A stretch of DNA of 5,019 nt from Alphaproteobacteria bacterium (GTDB lineage: Bacteria; Pseudomonadota; Alphaproteobacteria; UBA8366). Positions 1 through 5,019 of this stretch are shown here, piece by piece. Numbering within the stretch: the first letter of the stretch is position 1; every line of letters starts with the position of its first letter. The notes under the pieces were generated by a model. That model saw nothing but the letters and a program-made list of their open reading frames with translations. It was not told the DNA's origin and did no database searches. A program made the translations under genes and the position numbers. The stretch spans positions 1 through 5,019 of the forward strand of contig JABJCS010000820.1 of assembly GCA_018665505.1 (NCBI GenBank), written 5' to 3'.

Positions 1-2
1 CC

Positions 3-302
3 GGACGGGTAACGCCGCGTCACCAACACCATGGCCCGGGCATTCGATGCCTCTATCAGGGGACATTCAACGTGCAGGACGCCTCCCATCTCACCGCGAA
101 TCAGGGACCGGGGGACGCCTGGTGGGAATCCGGCGTCGATACGGTCGTGGCTTGGCATTCGACCCAAATGCCCGCCATCTTCATTCGAGCAATGGTTTTG
201 CCAATCGATTTGAAAGGCGAGATGTCCAATATCTGGTTAGCCGACAGCCCGGCGTCGCAGTCGAACTGGCGACTATTCATCGATCAAGAAATCACCATTT
301 AG
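3..302 (+). CDS. Cupin-fold protein, C-terminal part (5' end outside window)
   Basis: This frame is open from the left edge to a TAG at 300-302 and encodes 99 residues; the start lies outside the window. The visible part resembles a small single-domain cupin. Near the start is a His-x-His-His followed by GPGIR (local residues 7-15), then a strand ending in a Gly, then GPGDAWWESG (35-44) as the second conserved cupin segment, then a hydrophobic stretch with MVLP (64-67). The tail ending in FIDQEITI is also reminiscent of this group. The usual cupin metal ligands are incomplete: Gly occupies the expected Glu position after the His pair, and Thr47 sits where motif 2 normally has His. Metal binding and substrate are therefore unclear. 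Codon use looks coding, and the gene converges on greA with a 33-base gap. The fold call comes from motif recognition only; I cannot name a function. Confidence 0.68.
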   Translation, partial: GRVTPRHQHHGPGIRCLYQGTFNVQDASHLTANQGPGDAWWESGVDTVVAWHSTQMPAIFIRAMVLPIDLKGEMSNIWLADSPASQSNWRLFIDQEITI

Positions 303-335
303 CGAACGCGCCTGCATGGTCGCGCCCTCATGTGA

Positions 336-818
336 TTACTGATAGGAAATCTTGATGATTTCGTAGTCCTTGTGTCCGCCCGGCGTCACGACCTCGGCGA
401 TATCACCGACCGACTTGCCGATCAGCGCCCGCGCTAGCGGGGCCGAAACTGACAGCAGACCGGAGGTCACGTCGGCTTCGTATTCGCCGACGAGCTGATA
501 GGCGACTTCCTCGTCCGTATCGCAATCGGCCAACTCGACCTTGGCACCAAACTTCACTTGGTCCCCGGATACTTTCGAGACATCGATCACCTCGACCCGG
601 GTGAGTTTATCTTCGAGTTCGGCAATTCGACCCTCGATAAAGCTCTGCCGCTCCCGTGCCGCGTGATACTCCGCGTTCTCGGATAAATCGCCATGCTCGC
701 GCGCCGCCGCAATCGCCTTAATCACGGCGGGCCGTTCTTCGTTCTTGAGCGTCTTCAATTCTTCCTGAAGCCGCGTGAAACCGTCGGAGGTGATCGGAAA
801 GGACCCCATATTCGCCAT
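336..818 (-). CDS. greA: Transcription elongation factor GreA
   Basis: GreA binds RNA polymerase, enters the secondary channel and stimulates cleavage of the 3' end of backtracked RNA, so that stalled complexes resume. The 160-residue product covers the whole family. The N-terminal coiled coil spans about residues 10-78 and carries the signature [19 protein letters not shown], with tip acidic residues Asp44 and Glu47 that coordinate the catalytic magnesium. The C-terminal FKBP-like domain (about 85-160) includes [11 protein letters not shown] (125-135) and TPGG (145-148). The start is ambiguous. An ATG at 809 gives 157 residues, aligns the N-terminus with E. coli GreA and has a Shine-Dalgarno-like GGATGG five bases upstream. 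The ATG at 818 has no evident ribosome binding site. The outer start is given, but the inner one is at least as likely. The gene lies 77 bases downstream of carB on the same strand, an order common in proteobacteria, so co-transcription is plausible. Confidence 0.97.
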   Translation of the reverse strand: MANMGSFPITSDGFTRLQEELKTLKNEERPAVIKAIAAAREHGDLSENAEYHAARERQSFIEGRIAELEDKLTRVEVIDVSKVSGDQVKFGAKVELADCDTDEEVAYQLVGEYEADVTSGLLSVSAPLARALIGKSVGDIAEVVTPGGHKDYEIIKISYQ

Positions 819-841
819 CCAAGTCTAAGAGAGTAACCGAC

Positions 842-861
842 CTCGCGGCGGTCGCCGCGAG
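842..861 (-). other. GC-rich hairpin upstream of greA
   Basis: A perfect 8-base inverted repeat, CTCGCGGC and GCCGCGAG, is separated by a four-base loop in the carB-greA gap. The transcript would form a very stable stem-loop ending 23 bases before the outer greA start codon. The following bases (GTCGGTTACT) contain no U-tract, so it is not a standard intrinsic terminator. It could slow polymerase, stabilise or define an mRNA end after carB, or have no role. The inverted repeat is directly visible; any function is inference. Confidence 0.6.
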
Positions 862-874
862 TTAGCGCATCTCC

Positions 875-893
875 CGCCGCGTCGGGTGCGGCG
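875..893 (-). other. GC-rich hairpin just after the carB stop
   Basis: A 6-base inverted repeat, CGCCGC and GCGGCG, encloses a seven-base loop and begins two bases after the carB stop codon on the minus strand. No U-tract follows (the next bases are GGAGATGCGC), so it does not look like a classical terminator. Its arms share the GCGGCG/CGCCGC sequence with the neighbouring hairpin at 842-861, so alternative pairing between the two is possible. The repeat is seen in sequence; a role in mRNA 3' end stability or partial read-through control is speculative. Confidence 0.45.
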
Positions 894-895
894 TC

Positions 896-3800
896 TTAAA
901 ACGAACCTTTAAAGTACGACTGCAGTGGGGCGACTTCAAGGGACCCTTCTCGTAATGCTGCAATCGCCCGCACGGCCGCGTCTGCGCCCGCTCGAGTCGT
1001 ATAATACGGAATCTCCCGCATCAACGCCGTTCGGCGTAGGCTGAAACTGTCGTCAATGGCCTGCGCGCCTTCCGTCGTATTGAAGACGAGCTGAATATTT
1101 CCATCGATCATCGAATCAACGATATGGGGGTTTCCTTCGAGAACCTTATTGATTGTCCGCACGGTAACCCCGTGCTCTTCGAGGAATCGCGCGGTCCCGC
1201 GCGTCGCCACAATTTCAAAATCCATCGCGGCCAAATTCCGAACCGGCTCTAGGATTGCATCCTTGTCTTCGTCCTTGACGGATACAAATACCGCCCCTGA
1301 TGTCGGCAACACAACGCCTGCGCCCATCTGTGCCTTGGCAAAGGCCCGTCCGAAATCGGCGTCCAAACCCATGACTTCGCCGGTTGATTTCATTTCCGGC
1401 CCCAGCATCACGTCGACACCCGGGAAGCGGCGGAACGGGAAGACCGCTTCCTTGACCGCGACATGATTGCCGGTGGCTTCAACGGACAAATTAAAATCAG
1501 TCAATTTTTCACCGGCCATTACTCGTGCCGCAATCTTGGCCACGGGTATGCCCGTCGCCTTAGCCACGAATGGTACGGTCCGGCTGGCGCGCGGGTTGAC
1601 TTCGATCAGATAGACTTTCTCGTTCTTTACCGCGAATTGGACGTTCATCAATCCGACTACATGGAGCGCCTTGGCCAACGCTTCCGTCTGCCGGCGCACC
1701 TCGGCCAACACATCTTCGCTCAACGAGTACGGCGGCAAGGAACAGGCACTGTCGCCCGAATGAATGCCCGCTTCCTCAATATGCTCCATGATGCCGGCGA
1801 CATGCACGATATCTCCGTCACAGAGCGCATCGACATCCAGTTCGATTGCATTGTTCAAAAACTGATCAATCAGGACTGGATGATCGCCAGAGACTTGCAC
1901 CGCCGTCGCCATGTATCGGCGCAGTTGGGCCAAATCGTGGACCAGCTCCATCGCCCGCCCACCCAGGACATATGAGGGACGGATCAGCACCGGGTAGCCG
2001 ATACTCTCGGCAATACGCTCCGCCTCCTCGACGGATGTCGCGGTACCGTTTGACGGTTGCGCCAGATCGAGTTCCGTCACCAATTTTTGGAAGCGCTCGC
2101 GGTCTTCCGCGAGATCGATGGCATCCGGGTCCGTGCCCAAAATCGGGATGCCCGCTGCTTCCAGCCCCTTGGCTAGTTTCAGTGGCGTTTGACCGCCGAA
2201 TTGCACGATAACGCCCTTAACCGAGCCGCGCGCCTGTTCGCCACGTACCAATTCGACGACATCCTCGTCAGTCAGCGGCTCGAAATACAATCGGTCCGAC
2301 GTGTCATAATCGGTGGAAACAGTTTCCGGATTACAATTGACCATGATCGTCTCGTACCCGGCTTCGCGCAGCGCCATGACCGCATGAACGCAGCAATAGT
2401 CAAATTCGATGCCTTGGCCGATCCGATTCGGGCCGCCCCCCAAAATGACTACTTTTTCGCGATCCGTGATGTCGGTTTCCGACTCGCCCGGCTCAATACC
2501 GTCACCTTCATAGGCGGAATACATATACGGCGTCATCGAGGGAAATTCGGCGGCGCAGGTATCGATTCGCTTGTAGACCGGTACCACGTCCACTGCGCGG
2601 CGGCGCAACGCCACCTCGGGGCCGGACAATCCAGTCAATTCACCGAGACGTTCATCCGAAAAGCCCATTTTCTTATACCGCAGAATATCGAGCTTCTTCT
2701 CCGGGAACCCGCCATCGCGCAAGCGCTCTTCCGCCGAAACGATGTCTTCGATCTGCCGCAGAAACCAGCGATCAATCTTACAAGCTTCGTAGATGGATTC
2801 GACGTCCAGGCCATAACGCAAGGCCTGCGCGACGAGCAGAATGCGATCCGGCACCGGACGACGCAAAGCCGCCAGAATATTGGCTTGATCCACGACACCA
2901 TCGACTTCCGCACCATCGATCTCGACCTCGTTCATGCCGGTCAGATCGGTTTCCATCGACCGCAGTGCTTTTTGCAGGCTCTCCGTGAAGGTCCGACCGA
3001 TGGACATGGCCTCGCCGACGGATTTCATTGCCGTCGTCAGGGTCGCTTCGGCACCAGGAAATTTCTCGAAGGTGAAGCGAGGCATCTTGGTGACCACATA
3101 GTCGATGGTGGGCTCGAAGCTCGCGGGGGTGACTTTGGTGATATCGTTGTCGAGTTCGTCGAGCGTATAACCGACCGCCAATTTCGCGGCGATTTTCGCA
3201 ATCGGGAAGCCGGTCGCCTTCGATGCCAAGGCCGAGGACCGAGAGACACGCGGGTTCATCTCGATCATGACGAGGCGCCCATCGTCCGGATTGACCGCAA
3301 ATTGTACGTTGGAACCACCGGTCTCGACACCGATTTCCCGCAGACATGCGATCGAGGCATTCCGCATGATTTGATATTCTTTGTCAGTCAACGTCAGCGC
3401 AGGCGCCACGGTTATCGAGTCGCCGGTGTGAATGCCCATCGGATCGATATTTTCGATCGAGCAGATAATGATGCAGTTATCCGCTTTGTCGCGGACGACC
3501 TCCATTTCGAATTCTTTCCAGCCGAGTACCGATTCCTCGACCAGCACTTCGGAGGTCGGCGAGGCATGTAGCCCGCTTTCCACGATCTCAAAATACCCTT
3601 CACGGTTATAGGCAATACCGCCGCCAGTGCCGCCAAGCGTGAAGGACGGCCGCAAAATTGCCGGCAGTCCTATCTCTTCCAAAGCCGCCTTGGCTTCTTC
3701 CAAATTGTGGATGAGGTAGCTGCGCGGACATTCGAGGCCGATGCTCTCCATCGCCTCGCGGAACAACTGGCGGTCTTCGGCCTTGGCAATCGCATCTGCC

Positions 3801-4156
3801 TTGGCCCCAATCAGCTCAACTCCGAGGCGTTCCAGAACACCGTTATGCCACAGATCGAGCGCGGTATTGAGACCCGTTTGCCCACCCATCGTCGGCAGCA
3901 AGGCGTCCGGGCGTTCGCGCTCCAAAATCTTAGCGACGATTTCCGGCGTGATCGGCTCCACATACGTAGCGTCCGCCAAGCCCGGATCAGTCATGATCGT
4001 GGCCGGATTAGAGTTCACCAGGATCACCCGGTATCCCTCTTCTTTCAGTGCCTTACAGGCCTGAGTTCCAGAATAGTCGAATTCGCAGGCCTGGCCGATG
4101 ACAATCGGCCCGGCTCCAATGATCACAATCGACTTAATATCGGTGCGTTTGGGCAT
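896..4156 (-). CDS. carB: Carbamoyl-phosphate synthetase large subunit CarB
   Basis: CarB makes carbamoyl phosphate from bicarbonate, ammonia (released from glutamine by CarA) and two ATP, feeding cytoplasmic arginine and pyrimidine synthesis. The 1086-residue product is full length (E. coli CarB is 1073). Order: carboxyphosphate synthetase half (about 1-400), oligomerisation linker (400-560), homologous carbamoyl-phosphate half (565-945) and MGS-like allosteric domain (950-1086). The first ATP site has Arg129, Arg169, Gln285, Glu299 and Asn301, matching E. coli numbering exactly. The second has Arg726, Gln840, Glu852 and Asn854, shifted by 11 by small insertions near 555 and 640. The ornithine-site residues Glu794, Asp802 and Glu903 are present, as are the UMP/IMP-pocket equivalents Lys965, Thr985, Thr988, Lys1004, Asn1026 and Thr1028, so allosteric control is probably intact. 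The start MPKRTDIKS is the family-typical N-terminus, though no strong Shine-Dalgarno is seen. No frameshift is visible. carA is not adjacent. Residue equivalences are from memory. Confidence 0.99.
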   Translation of the reverse strand: MPKRTDIKSIVIIGAGPIVIGQACEFDYSGTQACKALKEEGYRVILVNSNPATIMTDPGLADATYVEPITPEIVAKILERERPDALLPTMGGQTGLNTALDLWHNGVLERLGVELIGAKADAIAKAEDRQLFREAMESIGLECPRSYLIHNLEEAKAALEEIGLPAILRPSFTLGGTGGGIAYNREGYFEIVESGLHASPTSEVLVEESVLGWKEFEMEVVRDKADNCIIICSIENIDPMGIHTGDSITVAPALTLTDKEYQIMRNASIACLREIGVETGGSNVQFAVNPDDGRLVMIEMNPRVSRSSALASKATGFPIAKIAAKLAVGYTLDELDNDITKVTPASFEPTIDYVVTKMPRFTFEKFPGAEATLTTAMKSVGEAMSIGRTFTESLQKALRSMETDLTGMNEVEIDGAEVDGVVDQANILAALRRPVPDRILLVAQALRYGLDVESIYEACKIDRWFLRQIEDIVSAEERLRDGGFPEKKLDILRYKKMGFSDERLGELTGLSGPEVALRRRAVDVVPVYKRIDTCAAEFPSMTPYMYSAYEGDGIEPGESETDITDREKVVILGGGPNRIGQGIEFDYCCVHAVMALREAGYETIMVNCNPETVSTDYDTSDRLYFEPLTDEDVVELVRGEQARGSVKGVIVQFGGQTPLKLAKGLEAAGIPILGTDPDAIDLAEDRERFQKLVTELDLAQPSNGTATSVEEAERIAESIGYPVLIRPSYVLGGRAMELVHDLAQLRRYMATAVQVSGDHPVLIDQFLNNAIELDVDALCDGDIVHVAGIMEHIEEAGIHSGDSACSLPPYSLSEDVLAEVRRQTEALAKALHVVGLMNVQFAVKNEKVYLIEVNPRASRTVPFVAKATGIPVAKIAARVMAGEKLTDFNLSVEATGNHVAVKEAVFPFRRFPGVDVMLGPEMKSTGEVMGLDADFGRAFAKAQMGAGVVLPTSGAVFVSVKDEDKDAILEPVRNLAAMDFEIVATRGTARFLEEHGVTVRTINKVLEGNPHIVDSMIDGNIQLVFNTTEGAQAIDDSFSLRRTALMREIPYYTTRAGADAAVRAIAALREGSLEVAPLQSYFKGSF

Positions 4157-4187
4157 TCAATTTGCTTCGCTGGAGGGGCGTTGGGCG

Positions 4188-4214
4188 GACATTACCGAGG
4201 GTCGCGGCAATGTC
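4188..4214. repeat. Imperfect palindrome overlapping the carB promoter
   Basis: Ten-base arms GACATTACCG (4188-4197) and CGGCAATGTC (4205-4214) surround a seven-base centre and match at nine of ten positions. A further AATGTC follows at 4221-4226, 12 bases from the copy in the right arm. The arms cover most of the putative -10 and part of the -35 hexamer, the layout expected of a repressor operator. It does not look like a terminator: on the minus strand the T-run precedes the stem, and on the plus strand an A-run follows it. The symmetry is directly seen; the operator role is inferred and no regulator can be named. Confidence 0.5.
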
Positions 4215-4216
4215 AA
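4189..4216 (-). promoter_or_regulatory. Candidate sigma-70 promoter for carB
   Basis: On the minus strand a perfect -35 hexamer TTGACA (4211-4216) is followed after 16 bases by TAATGT (4189-4194), which keeps the first two bases and the last T of the -10 consensus. Initiation would fall near 4182, leaving a leader of about 26 bases before the carB ATG, too short for a riboswitch or attenuator. The site lies in the 101-base gap behind the aldo/keto reductase gene and suggests that carB can be transcribed independently of it. The -35 match is strong and the -10 match weak; no start-site data are available. Confidence 0.5.
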
Positions 4217-4257
4217 AAAGAATGTCACGATTCACCCCCCATCAAGTGGATTTTTAT

Positions 4258-5019
4258 CTATCCGGTATAAGTCGGACGCCCCTCGATGTCGTATTGCGGA
4301 TCGCTGTAGCCGGGAGTCGAGGGATGCCCGGATGCCACCAGCTTATCGATCAACGCCTCGTCTTCCGGGGAAAACTCGTAATCGAGCGCCTCCAAATAGC
4401 CGTTCCAGTGGGCCACTGTGCGCGGCCCGGCGAGCACGCTGGTGACAATCTTGTTGTTCAGCACCCAAAGCGTCGCAAAGACCCCCGCCGACATGCCGCG
4501 CTTTTCCGCATGCACCTTAATCTTCTGCGCCATGACCAGCGATTCCTTACGGAACTCGGTCTCCATGATGCGTTGATCACCGCGCCCGGCGCGCGTGCCC
4601 TTACCCGGTTTCACCTTTGGATCGTACTTCCCCGTCAGCACGCCGCGCGCCAGCGGCGAGTATGGCACGACACCCAAGCCATAATGCTGGCAGGCCGGCA
4701 GAACTTCGACTTCAGGCATCCGGTTCATGGCGTTGTAATAGGGTTGGCAGACGATCGGCCTCGGTACGCCCATCTGCTCACAAAGGCGCACGATCTCCGC
4801 CATTCTCCAGGAACGATAGTTAGAAAGCCCCCAATAGAGCACCTTACCGGACGCGATAATATCCCCCATGGCCGCCACCGTTTCCGCCAGCGGCGTCTCA
4901 TGGTCTTCCTTGTGAAGGTACCAGATATCAATCCAATCGGTCTGCAGCCGGGTCAGGCTTTCATCTATGCCAAGCATCATATGCCGTTTGCCAAGACGGG
5001 TATCAAACTTGGCGGGGCC
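4258..5019 (-). CDS. Aldo/keto reductase, C-terminal part (5' end outside window)
   Basis: The frame is open to the right edge and gives 253 residues up to the TAG at 4258. The Met codons at 4980 and 4977 are internal, because reading continues upstream in frame as FDTRLGKRH. The product is an NADP-dependent aldo/keto reductase with a TIM-barrel fold, of the type related to YajO/Tas and Kv-beta proteins, reducing aldehydes or ketones. Visible family marks are DIWYLH with catalytic His (local residue 36), GKVLYWGLSN (58-67), the QPYYN strand (92-96), VVPYSPLARGVLTG (117-130) and the cofactor-phosphate segment LAGPRT (196-201) before the final helices. The catalytic Asp, Tyr and Lys should lie in the roughly 75-95 missing N-terminal residues. 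The tail GHPSTPGYSDPQYDIEGR also looks typical of this group. The substrate cannot be deduced. The gene is co-directional with carB but 101 bases upstream, with no clear terminator between them. Confidence 0.93.
   Translation of the reverse strand, partial: GPAKFDTRLGKRHMMLGIDESLTRLQTDWIDIWYLHKEDHETPLAETVAAMGDIIASGKVLYWGLSNYRSWRMAEIVRLCEQMGVPRPIVCQPYYNAMNRMPEVEVLPACQHYGLGVVPYSPLARGVLTGKYDPKVKPGKGTRAGRGDQRIMETEFRKESLVMAQKIKVHAEKRGMSAGVFATLWVLNNKIVTSVLAGPRTVAHWNGYLEALDYEFSPEDEALIDKLVASGHPSTPGYSDPQYDIEGRPTYTG

Noticed and set aside
303..335. Possible bidirectional terminator between the convergent cupin-like gene and greA
   Set aside because: The 33-base gap contains a direct CGCGCC repeat but no stable inverted repeat and no T-run on either strand.
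47..355. 102-codon plus-strand frame at the left end
   Set aside because: It competes with the cupin-like frame, runs past the greA stop into greA, and its translation has no family-like pattern. The frame ending at 302 has the conserved cupin segments.
2635..3347. Minus-strand alternate-frame open frames of 93 and 189 codons inside carB
   Set aside because: They lie in other frames of a fully intact carB and are rich in Arg, Ser and Cys without any motif; carB itself shows no frameshift.
2189..3571. 460-codon open frame on the plus strand, antisense to carB
   Set aside because: It lies wholly inside carB, which has complete domains and catalytic residues. Its translation shows no recognisable family and is rich in Arg, His, Asp and Phe, as expected from reading GC-rich codons on the opposite strand.
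4188..4220. Palindrome plus A/T run read as an intrinsic terminator of the aldo/keto reductase gene
   Set aside because: On the minus strand the T-run comes before the stem, not after it, so the order is wrong for an intrinsic terminator of that gene.
3707..4445. Plus-strand open frames across the carB start and the gap to the aldo/keto reductase
   Set aside because: They overlap two well-supported minus-strand genes, have no recognisable motifs and no convincing ribosome binding site. They are shadow frames.

Overview
The window reads as ordinary chromosomal core sequence from an alphaproteobacterium, possibly a Rhodospirillales-like lineage. This rests on the CarB and GreA sequences, the carB-greA order and the moderately GC-rich codon use. 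It is a judgement from memory of these families; no search was run.

Layout, left to right. The end of a plus-strand gene runs in from the left edge and stops at 302; its protein looks like a small cupin-fold protein. After a 33-base gap come three genes on the minus strand, convergent with the first. In their direction of transcription they are an aldo/keto reductase (5' end beyond the right edge, stop at 4258), carB (4156 to 896) and greA (818 to 336). The two other gaps are 101 bases (aldo/keto reductase to carB) and 77 bases (carB to greA). No RNA gene, mobile element, CRISPR array or broken gene was seen.

Function. CarB is the large subunit of carbamoyl-phosphate synthetase and feeds pyrimidine and arginine synthesis. 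GreA rescues backtracked RNA polymerase. The aldo/keto reductase and the cupin protein have no evident link to either, and carA, which encodes the partner subunit of CarB, is not directly upstream of carB. The gap before carB holds a candidate sigma-70 promoter whose two hexamers sit in the arms of an imperfect palindrome. The gap between carB and greA holds two GC-rich hairpins without U-tracts. These non-coding structures are the most interesting things here. I found no convincing undescribed system.
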